Below are positions 1 to 7,416 of a DNA stretch of 64,000 nt, one piece after another. The stretch covers positions 1 through 64,000 of the forward strand of contig DASUSS010000033.1 of assembly GCA_036374995.1 (NCBI GenBank), in the 5' to 3' direction. The first letter of the stretch is position 1; each line of letters starts with the position of its first letter. The stretch is from SH-MAG3 sp036374995. GTDB lineage: Bacteria > Gemmatimonadota > Gemmatimonadetes > Longimicrobiales > RSA9. Both the position numbers and the translations under genes were made by a program. Under the pieces are notes generated by a model, which was not told where the DNA came from, did not search any database, and saw only the letters and a list, made by a program, of their open reading frames with translations.

Positions 1-517
1 CGAGAAGCATGGGGCTTGTCACGCCGACCCTGGTCCGTAACGTGCTCATGTTTTGACCTCCTCGAGGAGAGTCTTGCCCGTTGACTATGAATGCGTCGGG
101 CATGATAGAGCGCCAGAGCGAGGTGACATCGCTCTGGAACGGCGTGAACTCTTCAAGAGGCGGCTCGACCAGGTCCGCAGGAAGCCGACGAGCCTCCAGA
201 CGACCACTCAGCGGCTCTTGTCGCCACCCCGGATTCACATCGTAGTAGCGAAGCGCCGCCGCGACCGACGACCACGCCGCGTCATCAAGAACAAGGAGGC
301 CACCGGGCCGCACAAACCGTCTCAAGTAGTACAGGTCAACAAACACTTCATGAAACCGATGACTGCCGTCGACAAACGCGGCGTCCGCCATGAAGGCCTC
401 GCTTGCCAGCCGTGCGAGCGCGATGGAAGATGGCTCCGTGATCAGCGTGGTGCTCGCGGTGAGTCCGGCAGCGCACATGGCCTCCCACCCGACATTGGCA
501 TACGAGCTTGCCTGATA
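1..517 (-). pseudogene. 5'-truncated class I SAM methyltransferase remnant (runs off left edge)
   Basis: An open minus-strand frame continues to the window edge without a stop. It reads like the second half of a Rossmann methyltransferase of the Methyltransf_24 type: a segment beginning NVGWEAMCAAGL, then ITEPSSIALARL, then FVDGSHRFHEVFVDLYYL, then RPGGLLVLDD followed by AAWSSV and a polar tail. The DGSH and GGLLVLDD motifs are the late beta-strand motifs of the family. The glycine-rich SAM-binding motif I and the first half of the fold are absent: upstream of about 517 the frame runs into the VOC gene with no homologous sequence and no good start. The first in-frame ATG is at 476-478. I read this as a gene decapitated when the VOC gene was joined to it. 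The 3' end lies outside the window, so partial function cannot be excluded. Confidence 0.6.
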
Positions 518-521
518 GGAT

Positions 522-962
522 CTACTGCCGCAGCTCCTGGGCGAGCCCGATGAGTACTCCTTCGGGACCTCGGATATAGCAGAGGCGATAGGTGTCTCGA
601 TACCGGGCGACATCGCCGACGAGCTCCGCACCGTGCTTTCTCAGACGGGCGAGCGTATCGTCGATGTCCTCAACTGTAAACATGACGCGCAGGTAACCGT
701 GAGAGTTGACGGGCGCGCGGCGGTGATCCCCTATTACCGGTGGCGCGAGAAAGCGGGACAACTCGAGCCGGCTATGACCGTCCGGCGTGCGCATCATGGC
801 AGTCTCGACGCGCATGCTCTTCAGGCCGGTAACGCTATCTGCCCAATCGCCTTCGATCGGCGCACGTCCCTCGAGCTCAAGACCAAGTTCGGTGAAGAAC
901 GCAATGGCGGCGTCGATGTCGTCGACGACGACGCCAATGTTGTCCATACGCTTGACGGTCAT
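522..962 (-). CDS. VOC-superfamily protein (glyoxalase/bleomycin-resistance fold)
   Basis: A 146-residue protein with the paired beta-alpha-beta-beta-beta modules of the vicinal oxygen chelate fold. It opens RMDNIGVVVDDIDAAIAFFTELG, has an acidic residue in SRLELSRF, then a second module HGYLRVMFTVEDIDDTLARL and ends with GPEGVLIGLAQEL. The two Glu positions and the His of HGYLR are plausible metal ligands. Such proteins are lactoylglutathione-lyase-like, dioxygenases or antibiotic-binding proteins; the substrate cannot be told. The gene stands alone, lacks an obvious ribosome site, and starts 20 bp after a GTTAAAC box belonging to the repeat at 976-998. That compact arrangement resembles an integron cassette. 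GC content is lower than in genes beyond 2 kb. Confidence 0.85.
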   Translation of the reverse strand: MTVKRMDNIGVVVDDIDAAIAFFTELGLELEGRAPIEGDWADSVTGLKSMRVETAMMRTPDGHSRLELSRFLAPPVIGDHRRAPVNSHGYLRVMFTVEDIDDTLARLRKHGAELVGDVARYRDTYRLCYIRGPEGVLIGLAQELRQ

Positions 963-975
963 ACTGTCGCTCGGC

Positions 976-998
976 GTTTAACGCCTGTTGTGCCGCGC
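976..998 (-). repeat. attC-end-like repeat, copy 1
   Basis: On the minus strand this reads GCGGCACAACAGGCGTTAAAC. The last seven bases fit the integron core-site consensus GTTRRRY, and CAGGCGTTA resembles the 3' end of many attC sites. The same 15-mer (ACGCCTGTTGTGCCG on the plus strand) recurs at 1921-1935. I could not find the matching RYYYAAC box needed for a complete attC. Confidence 0.45.
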
Positions 999-1097
999 TT
1001 CTGGGATCTTGTACGAATCGCTCATAAGACTACTGCGCAGGAACTCCAGAACACGCTCCTTCTGGCATCGCCCTGCTATGTGCCAACCCGGATACGA

Positions 1098-1820
1098 CTA
1101 GTCTCCCGGCAGAAGCGGGCCACGCTCAACGACCGTGTCAAGAATGACGATCTTCTGCCATATCTTGTTTGATAGGGTCGAAGCTAGCGTCTCCACGTCG
1201 TTTACTGCGTCCAATACGACAGGATCGTTCACGTGCTGCACGTGCAGCGCCGCGAGCTTACTGCACAAGGAGAGTAGCTCGGTGCAGTAATCCAGATAAC
1301 GGGACAGCTCAAAGCGGCTCAGCGTCTGCTCTGGGGACGATGGTGTCCGGACGTGAGGACTGAGAAGGTGCTCCGGGTCTTTCGTGAGCTGGTGCATATC
1401 CACGATGTGTACAACGCTTCGAAGACGATGCAGTTCGCGCAAGGATACTCGGCGCTTCAGTCGGCCCTCCAGCGTCAACAGAAAGTACACGGCCAAAGAG
1501 AGAAAGATCAGGTCTTGAGCCGCTGACTCCGTGGCCTGGAGGAGTTCGCCCATTCCGCCGAGGTCGAAGGGTCGGGACGCTACGAACAACACCAGTCCTC
1601 CGACTAGCACGAGGATGATTCCCATGGCACCGCCGACCAGCACTCTTAGCGGCCAGTGCGGCCGTGCCGCTCGCTCGAGAATCGGCCCCGTCTCCTCCCC
1701 AATCCGACAAAGTTCAGCGGCCACTTTGGCGAGCCCAGAACCGGGAAACCGTTCACTGATCCGCCGCTGAAGATTGACGAGCGTCCGCTGTATATGGTGA
1801 AGATTGAGTTCCGAGTACAC
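1098..1820 (-). CDS. Two-TM membrane protein of unknown function
   Basis: 240 residues from a GTG start. An amphipathic N-terminal part (about 1-55) precedes a strongly hydrophobic helix at about 57-81 and a second at about 101-117, separated by a short loop. The remaining C-terminal ~120 residues are soluble and helical, with HRLRSVVHIVDM, a CTELLSLCSKLAALH segment and a terminal NKIWQKIVILDTVVERG stretch. I recognise no named family. The gene is bracketed by the two copies of the attC-end-like repeat (976-998 and 1916-1938), which makes it look like the single passenger of a mobile cassette. Base composition matches the AT-richer left block rather than the rest of the window. Confidence 0.7.
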   Translation of the reverse strand: MYSELNLHHIQRTLVNLQRRISERFPGSGLAKVAAELCRIGEETGPILERAARPHWPLRVLVGGAMGIILVLVGGLVLFVASRPFDLGGMGELLQATESAAQDLIFLSLAVYFLLTLEGRLKRRVSLRELHRLRSVVHIVDMHQLTKDPEHLLSPHVRTPSSPEQTLSRFELSRYLDYCTELLSLCSKLAALHVQHVNDPVVLDAVNDVETLASTLSNKIWQKIVILDTVVERGPLLPGD

Positions 1821-1915
1821 GAGCGTTTCCGGTCAGAGATCCCTTGGCCGTTCGATCAACAATGACAAAGAAGTGCGACGCTACGGTAACGATCGCGCCT
1901 AAGGACGCCGAAGGC

Positions 1916-1938
1916 ACCTGACGCCTGTTGTGCCGTGC
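1916..1938 (-). repeat. attC-end-like repeat, copy 2
   Basis: Minus strand GCACGGCACAACAGGCGTCAG: 15 bases are identical to copy 1, 940 bp away. The core is degenerate here (GTCAGGT instead of GTTRRRY). Together the two copies bound the two-TM orphan gene. Confidence 0.4.
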
Positions 1939-2001
1939 CCGTTCAATGGAATGTGGCGCTGCAGGCACCGCTACCGCGCACGGCCAGCAGCACGATAACC
2001 G

Positions 2002-2424
2002 TCAGACCGTGCTCTCGCCCGGTGGGAATCCCCGACGAAGCATCCAGAGGAGCCCGAGCGCCAGGCCCAGCGACGCTCCGCCCGTAACCAGGCTCAGCCA
2101 GATCGGCGCACCGCCCCAGACCACCGGCGCCAGACCACCCGCCAGCGTGGCTCCGGTAATCCACGCGCGCCGAGCTACCCCTGCCCAGCGCCGGGCCCGC
2201 ACGGTCGTCACCACGCACAGCACGGCACCCACGGCGTACACGAGTTCGCTGCTCGTCTGCACGATCCGACCGATGCCCGTCGCGTCCGGCCACTGATCGA
2301 GGAAGCCGGTCGCTCCTGTCCACGCGAGGTAGAGCAATGATGATCCCGCAGCGACGCCAACGAGCCGCTGCGCCATCGTCCGCGGCGCTGGCTGGAGCAA
2401 GCGCTCGTGCCACGGACTGCGCAC
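2002..2424 (-). CDS. Small multi-TM membrane protein
   Basis: About 140 residues if started at the GTG at 2424 (RSPWHERLLQPAP). An ATG at 2376 and an upstream in-frame GTG/ATG are alternatives, and no Shine-Dalgarno site decides between them. Four hydrophobic segments are visible: GVAAGSSLLYLAWTGATGFL, ELVYAVGAVLCVVTTV, WITGATLAGGLAPVVWG and SLVTGGASLGLALGLLWML. Basic residues lie in the loops and the C-terminus (LRRGFPPGE). It lies immediately 3' of the esterase gene and, with the GTG start, does not overlap it. I do not recognise a family. The alternating hydrophobic pattern makes this the credible frame among several open ones here. Confidence 0.55.
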   Translation of the reverse strand: MRSPWHERLLQPAPRTMAQRLVGVAAGSSLLYLAWTGATGFLDQWPDATGIGRIVQTSSELVYAVGAVLCVVTTVRARRWAGVARRAWITGATLAGGLAPVVWGGAPIWLSLVTGGASLGLALGLLWMLRRGFPPGESTV

Positions 2425-2447
2425 GGCCGTGCCTACCGGGAACTGCC

Positions 2448-3395
2448 TCACATCGAGCTCGCGAGCAATGGATGCTCCCGAAAGAACGCCCACATCTCGC
2501 GCGTAGCGTCGATGCCGTTACTGTTCGGTCCGACTCGCCACTCCGGCAGCGGTTTGCCGCCCGGCCAGGTGTGGCCGCCGCCCGATACCGTGTAGAGAAC
2601 GACGGATGCTGAGCCGGCACAGTCCGCGTAATACAGGCGCGTGACATCGGCTGCGATCGACTCGTCTGACGGCTCAGCCCCACAACCGTTTCGTTCTGCC
2701 CATCCTGCAACGAAGTCCCGGATCGCCGGGAAGACCGGCTTGACCGGGTTCAATGGATCCCCGAGACGTCCGCCACCATAGGGTACGATCGGGTCGGCAG
2801 TTCCATGGAACGCGATCATGGCCACCGGTCGCGTTGCCGCACACCAGTCCGGCGGCAGAGACTGAGCCGGCGCCACCATGCCCACGGCCGCAATCCGGTC
2901 TGACAAGGCGCACGACAGCACGAACGCCAATCCACCACCATTCGACATTCCATCGGCGTAGATCCGCGCCTGATCGATGTTGTACGTAGAACGCAGCGTG
3001 TCGATCAGCTCTGAAATGAATCGGACGTCCCTGTCCAGGCCGGCACCGCGGTCGAACGTGTGCCAGATCCTGGCGACACCCAGCATTTGCGGGTTTCCGG
3101 ACGGATATACGACAATGAACCCGTTCTCGTCCGCCAGCCGGTTCCAGCGGCTCAGGTTCCTCTGCTGGGCGGGCCAGGTAGCCCCGGCATGTATGCTGAT
3201 CACGAGTGGAACCGGAACGGCCGGGTCATAGCTCTCCGGCACGTACAGAAGGTACTCACGGACCTCATTCGATGACACGACCCGCCCGTTCGTCCGATCG
3301 ACGGCCGAGATCCAGGCGATGCCGGCGATGGCGAGCACCAGTGGAACCCCCAGTACGATCCCCACAGAACCGAATATGACTTTCCTGATTCTCAC
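2448..3395 (-). CDS. Alpha/beta-hydrolase esterase, PHB-depolymerase/LpqC-like, membrane-anchored
   Basis: I chose the GTG at 3395 because GTGAGGAAT gives a Shine-Dalgarno five bases upstream and the protein then opens with a signal anchor (KVIFGSVGIVLGVPLVLAIAGIAW). The 315-residue product has the features of the esterase family that includes poly(3-hydroxybutyrate) depolymerase and feruloyl esterase: an oxyanion segment PLVISIHAG, NGFIVVYPSG, the nucleophile elbow GMSNGG, the acid in GTADPIVPYGGG and the catalytic His in GGGHTWPGG. It probably cleaves polyester or acylated polysaccharide esters outside the cytoplasmic membrane; the substrate is not determinable. It is read in the same direction as the methyltransferase gene upstream (33-72 bp gap). 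Confidence 0.85.
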   Translation of the reverse strand: MRIRKVIFGSVGIVLGVPLVLAIAGIAWISAVDRTNGRVVSSNEVREYLLYVPESYDPAVPVPLVISIHAGATWPAQQRNLSRWNRLADENGFIVVYPSGNPQMLGVARIWHTFDRGAGLDRDVRFISELIDTLRSTYNIDQARIYADGMSNGGGLAFVLSCALSDRIAAVGMVAPAQSLPPDWCAATRPVAMIAFHGTADPIVPYGGGRLGDPLNPVKPVFPAIRDFVAGWAERNGCGAEPSDESIAADVTRLYYADCAGSASVVLYTVSGGGHTWPGGKPLPEWRVGPNSNGIDATREMWAFFREHPLLASSM

Positions 3396-3467
3396 CGATT
3401 CCTCACGAAGCAGCGCCGTGTAAGCCGACAACATCGTACGTCAGCCCGCCGGGACCTGATCCGGTGT

Positions 3468-4034
3468 TCACGGCCCTGGTGAACACACGATCGACCGGCT
3501 GAGCCGGACGTGGGGTCCTTCACGCACGCCGAACCCGACATCGCGGGCGAGCGTGGTGATCTTCTCGAACAGCCGCGGTCCCACGTGACCCTTCGGCTCC
3601 GCAATGAGCAGGTGCCCGGTCGGCCGCAGGATCGACCGCACCTGCGACAGCAATGCGCGCCGGTCGGGCGCTTCGTGCACCATCCAGAACGCGAGCGCGA
3701 AGTCGACCGGTCCGGTGATATTCAGCCGGTCGGGCTCGACCTGGTGCAGCGTCACGCGGTCCGCCAGACCACGGCGTTCGACACGACGCCGCGTGCGCTC
3801 CAGCATCTCGCTCCGGATGTCCACGGCGATCACGCGTCCCCCGGCTCCGACGAGCTTCGCCATCGCAACCGTGAAGAACCCGAGGCCGCAGCCGATGTCG
3901 ACGGCCGTGTCACCCCGCTTCAGCAGTCCGTTCAGGATGCGCGCGGGATCGTGGACGAGGCGACGCAGCGGATTGTCGAACGTGTACGCGACCCACCACG
4001 GGAAGTCGGGGTGCGTTCGCTGGCTCGCACTCAT
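3468..4034 (-). CDS. Class I SAM-dependent methyltransferase
   Basis: 188 residues from the ATG at 4034 (MSASQRTHPDFPWWVAYTFD), two bases after the stop of the preceding propeller gene, so probably translated by coupling. The Rossmann motifs are complete: DTAVDIGCGLGFFTVAMAKL (motif I), VIAVDIRSEML (Asp binding the ribose), DFALAFWMVHEAPD and PTGHLLIAEPKGHVG. This fits a UbiE/Methyltransf_11-like or arsenite-methyltransferase-like domain acting on a small molecule. The longer open frame to 4139 overlaps the upstream gene and adds non-homologous residues, so I rejected it. Confidence 0.85.
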   Translation of the reverse strand: MSASQRTHPDFPWWVAYTFDNPLRRLVHDPARILNGLLKRGDTAVDIGCGLGFFTVAMAKLVGAGGRVIAVDIRSEMLERTRRRVERRGLADRVTLHQVEPDRLNITGPVDFALAFWMVHEAPDRRALLSQVRSILRPTGHLLIAEPKGHVGPRLFEKITTLARDVGFGVREGPHVRLSRSIVCSPGP

Positions 4035-4036
4035 CG

Positions 4037-6457
4037 CTAGAACACCGGCGACTGCGGCCGCGGCTTCAGCAGGAACAGTCCCTCCTGGAGACTCGTCACG
4101 ATGACCGTCCCGCTCCGGAAGAACGGGTACGTGCTCCACGCGCCGCTGAACCCGGGACCCTCGAGGTACGGCGTGGTGTCAAAGAAGCCGACCTCGCGCG
4201 GGTTCTCGGGATCGCTCACATCGAGCACGTGCAGGCCGTACCTGTAGTTCGCCTGGTATGCCTTTCGGTCCCTCACGTACAGGTTGTGCGCGCTCGCGGG
4301 CATCGAGCCCATGAACTCCGTCGCCAGCACCGGGTCCTCCAGATCCGTGAGGTCCCAGACGAGCGTGCGCGTGGTCGGGACGCTGCCCTCGATGACGTCG
4401 GCCTCGTCATCCTGGATGAAGTACCGGTCGCCCTCCGTGGTCCAGCCCTGGTGGATGTAGCCGGCGTTCGGCGATGACGCGCGCGACAGTGCCCGCGGAT
4501 TCGACTTGTCGGTAACGTCCGCAATCGCGAACGCGCTGCCGTTCGACATCAGGCAGATCTCGCGATCGCGATAGCGACCATCGGGCCCGCGGTAGATCAC
4601 GCACTGTACGTCGTGCGTGCCGCTCTCGTCGCGGAAGCAACCGGCGAACTGCGGGTTCCGCGGCTCGCGGATGTCCACCATGTGCAGTCCGCCGCCGCAC
4701 GTCTCGCCGCCGCCGCGCGAGCCGACCAGGTACGCGAAGCCGGTCTCCTCGTTGATCGCGATGTTGTGCACGCTCGCGACGTTCGCGTAGTGCACGTCCG
4801 GCTCGAACAGGACCGGTGCATCCGTCACGTTGCGCAGGCGACGCAGATCGAACACCTGCATGCCGTGGTTACCCGCACCGTCCGCGACGATGAACGCGTG
4901 GTCGCGGTACGTCTTGATGTCGCGCCAGAGCTGCGACGGCGGCGTATCGGCCGTCTTCGGCAGGTCGCCGACGAGCACGGGATTCGACGGGTCGGTGATG
5001 TCGATGAACGACGTGCCATCGTTCCTGCCGACGAGCGCGTACTCGCGGCCGGTCTCCGGGTCGGTCCAGCCCCAGTTGTCGTTCGTGCGCACGCCGCGCG
5101 CGTGCTCCGGTGCGCGCAGCAGGGAGCCCGGCACGAACGCGAGCAGGTCGACATCGCTGCAATCGAACGGGCCGACGCTCCCGTCCGCGCACTTCCGCTC
5201 CGCGCCCGTGAGCGCGGGCAGCGCGTCCGGCGCGCTGACCAGCATCTCGCCATCGCGCTCATCGTGCTCGTACACGTACACGGCGCCTGCCTGGTGGTGC
5301 ATGCCCGTGGCCGTGACCGCGACGACACCCGCCCGTGCGACGATGCGGTCGCCGAAACCGTCGCGCGTGACCGTCTCCGTCAGCTGGATGCGCCGCGCCG
5401 GCTCGCCCCGACCGTCGCGGAAGACGTACGTCGTGCCGATGTCGGTGCCGCGTGGTGCAGGCGCGCCGACCCAGACGTCGTCGCCAGCCAGCGCGACCGC
5501 AGTGCCGAACCGGTCGCCGCTCTCGCCGTTCCCGATCATGAGCCGCGACGGCTGCGACCACATGCCCGAGCGGGAGTCGTGACGATAGATGTAGGCGACG
5601 CCGCGGCCCACCTCGCTGCCGGGCGCGCCGACCACGAGCCGGCCGCCGTCGAGCGCGAGCGCGGCGCCGAACGCGGCATTGACCTCCGGCTCCCCCGCAA
5701 TCGTGCCGGCCTCGCGCCAGGTACCGTTCTCGAGGGCGAACTCGTAGACGCGGCCCGACCGCTGAAGCGTCCCGTCCTCGGGCGCAGCCTGGTTCGGTGC
5801 GCCGATGAGTGCGCGGCCGTTCGCGAGCACGATCGCGGCGCCGAACGCATCGCCCGGCGCACTCCCGGCCGGCTGGAGCCGGCCCTGCCGGGTCCACGAG
5901 CCATCCGCACGTCGGAACACGTGCACCACGCCGGGTGCCTGCGGCGCCGGCTCCTGGTTCGGCCGCGCGCGCGGCGCCTCTCCCGGCACACTGCCCGGCT
6001 CGCCGACGAACAGCCAGTCGCCGGCCGCCGCGAGCGTGATGCCGAAGTGCGTGCCGCAGTAGCCGTACTGGTTGCACGGTGCATCGGCGCCCGCGATGCC
6101 ATCCGTCGCGAGCAGCCCCGCATGACGCCATGCGGTGCCCTGCTTCTCGAAGACATGGATGCGCGCGCCACGCTGGCCGACGAACAGCGTGCTGCCCGTC
6201 GCGGCGAGCACGGTGCCGAAACCGTCCGCACGCTCGGAGTCCGGCGCCTTCAGCTGCGCCGCCTCGCGCCACTCGTCGCCGCTCTTCCGGTAGACGTAGA
6301 CCAGGCCCGGCCGGAAATGGTTGTTCGGCTCCGCAATCAGCAGCTCGTCCTCGCCGATCACCACCGAAGTGCCGAACGAGCCGGACTGTGCGGAGGCGGG
6401 CGCCACGGCAAGCGTGAGCAGGGCCAGGCAGAGCAGGAGTCGCGGCGTGAAACGCAT
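4037..6457 (-). CDS. Secreted FG-GAP-type propeller + LVIVD repeat protein (choice-of-anchor B-like)
   Basis: The start is the ATG at 6457, preceded by CCGGAGGTCTCC and followed by a signal peptide MRFTPRLLLCLALLTLAVAPASAQ; in-frame sequence further upstream is not protein-like. The mature ~780 residues divide in two. The first half has about seven FG-GAP-like blades (GSFGTSVVIGEDELLIAEPN; DRFGTAVALAGDDVWVGAP). The second half begins near GPFDCSDVDLLAFVP and carries LVIVD-type repeats with ATYVDITDPxNP-like motifs (SFIDITDPSNPVLVGDLP, LHVLDVSDPENPREVGFFD). This architecture matches the choice-of-anchor B family, seen in Gemmatimonadota and Bacteroidota and thought to be a surface/secreted adhesion-type protein. 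It is first in an operon with the methyltransferase. Confidence 0.85.
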   Translation of the reverse strand: MRFTPRLLLCLALLTLAVAPASAQSGSFGTSVVIGEDELLIAEPNNHFRPGLVYVYRKSGDEWREAAQLKAPDSERADGFGTVLAATGSTLFVGQRGARIHVFEKQGTAWRHAGLLATDGIAGADAPCNQYGYCGTHFGITLAAAGDWLFVGEPGSVPGEAPRARPNQEPAPQAPGVVHVFRRADGSWTRQGRLQPAGSAPGDAFGAAIVLANGRALIGAPNQAAPEDGTLQRSGRVYEFALENGTWREAGTIAGEPEVNAAFGAALALDGGRLVVGAPGSEVGRGVAYIYRHDSRSGMWSQPSRLMIGNGESGDRFGTAVALAGDDVWVGAPAPRGTDIGTTYVFRDGRGEPARRIQLTETVTRDGFGDRIVARAGVVAVTATGMHHQAGAVYVYEHDERDGEMLVSAPDALPALTGAERKCADGSVGPFDCSDVDLLAFVPGSLLRAPEHARGVRTNDNWGWTDPETGREYALVGRNDGTSFIDITDPSNPVLVGDLPKTADTPPSQLWRDIKTYRDHAFIVADGAGNHGMQVFDLRRLRNVTDAPVLFEPDVHYANVASVHNIAINEETGFAYLVGSRGGGETCGGGLHMVDIREPRNPQFAGCFRDESGTHDVQCVIYRGPDGRYRDREICLMSNGSAFAIADVTDKSNPRALSRASSPNAGYIHQGWTTEGDRYFIQDDEADVIEGSVPTTRTLVWDLTDLEDPVLATEFMGSMPASAHNLYVRDRKAYQANYRYGLHVLDVSDPENPREVGFFDTTPYLEGPGFSGAWSTYPFFRSGTVIVTSLQEGLFLLKPRPQSPVF

Positions 6458-6703
6458 GGAGACCTCCGGAAGGTAGCGTGCGCGGCGCGTGGTCGCCGTC
6501 CGAGGCGGTGCAGCAATGCGCATGTTAGGGATGGTGCGACGCGGTCCGCAACCGGAAAGGCCGATCGAGGTGCCGGGCCGGACGGATGTCGCGCGGCGCC
6601 ATGGAACCGCCCCGGTCCGGCGCCGATCCTGTCCTTCACCTTGAACTGCGCTGGCGGTGCCGACATATTCCAGAATGGTGGCATAATGGAACCGGAGGCG
6701 GCC

Positions 6704-6940
6704 GTGGCGAGCCTGACGATCAAGGGGATACCGGACGAGCTGCTGGAGCGGCTCAGGCAGCGCGCCGAGCTGCATCGGCGCAGCATGAACAGCGAAGTCA
6801 TTGTCGTCCTCGAGGAGGGGCTGGGGCTGCGCGCGCGGGCGCGAAAGGCGGTACTGGCCGAGGTCGAGGATGCGCAGCGGCACCTGCCGTGGGTCGAGCA
6901 CGAGGCCGCGCGTGAGCATATCCGACGCGGGCGCAGATGA
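6704..6940 (+). CDS. FitA/VapB-like ribbon-helix-helix antitoxin
   Basis: A 78-residue protein, ASLTIKGIPDELLERLRQRA at the N-terminus, then HRRSMNSEVIVVLEEGL: the beta-strand followed by two helices of a MetJ/Arc ribbon-helix-helix DNA-binding domain. The C-terminal part (ARARKAVLAEVEDAQRHLPW) would wrap the toxin. I chose the GTG at 6704 because GGAGG lies seven bases upstream; an in-frame ATG at 6686 would add MEPEAA. The gene overlaps the PIN toxin by four bases (ATGA), a typical antitoxin-first arrangement, and the complex presumably represses its own promoter between 6458 and 6685. Confidence 0.85.
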   Translation: MASLTIKGIPDELLERLRQRAELHRRSMNSEVIVVLEEGLGLRARARKAVLAEVEDAQRHLPWVEHEAAREHIRRGRR

Positions 6941-7344
6941 TCGTCGTCGACGCAAACATCATCGTGTATCTGCTCACGCCCGGATCCAGGTCGGAGCTGG
7001 CATGGTCGGCGGCGGAGCGTGACGACGACTGGCGAGTCCCGCTGCTGTGGCGCAGCGAGGTGCGCAGTGCACTGCTCGGGTTCGTGCGGACGCGTCAGCT
7101 ATGGCGTGAGCAGGTAATCTCGACGATGGATCGAGCCGAGCGGCTGCTCGCGGGTGCCGAGCATGACGTCGATTCGGCGCACGTCCTGTCGCTGGCCATC
7201 TCCTCGGGCTGCTCGGCATACGACTGCGAGTACGTGAGTCTGGCAGAAGCGCTCGACGTGCCTGTCGTCACGTCGGACCGGGAGGTGCTCGCAGCGTTCC
7301 CGGCACGCGCCGTGAGTCTGGAAGATTTCGCGGCCGGGCGCTGA
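6937..7344 (+). CDS. vapC: VapC-family PIN-domain ribonuclease toxin
   Basis: 135 residues with the canonical PIN active-site carboxylates: Asp5 in MIVVDANIIVYLL, Glu41 in RSEVRSALLGF, Asp96 in SAYDCEYVSLA and Asp114 in VVTSDREVL. VapC toxins are Mg-dependent endoribonucleases cutting tRNA or rRNA. All four acidic residues are intact, so it should be active. Translation is coupled to the ribbon-helix-helix antitoxin through the ATGA overlap. The pair stands between two minus-strand operons and is the only plus-strand transcription unit here, convergent with the M14 peptidase gene. Confidence 0.92.
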   Translation: MIVVDANIIVYLLTPGSRSELAWSAAERDDDWRVPLLWRSEVRSALLGFVRTRQLWREQVISTMDRAERLLAGAEHDVDSAHVLSLAISSGCSAYDCEYVSLAEALDVPVVTSDREVLAAFPARAVSLEDFAAGR

Positions 7345-7416
7345 CGCGCTGCGACGTCAATCCGTCCTGACTGACCGGTTGCCCCCGCAATGCCGCCCGA
7401 TGCCGCGCAGCGCTCA

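Noticed and set aside
963..1097. Complete integron attC site
   Set aside because: Only the 3'-end-like core (GTTAAAC) is seen; no matching RYYYAAC box was found within 130 bp, so I call a repeat rather than attC.
4613..6940. Very long plus-strand open frame opposite the propeller/LVIVD gene, reading into the antitoxin
   Set aside because: It is the antisense of a well-supported gene in high-GC DNA; its translation is Arg/Ala/Val-rich without domains. Only its last ~80 codons (from 6704) are the real antitoxin.
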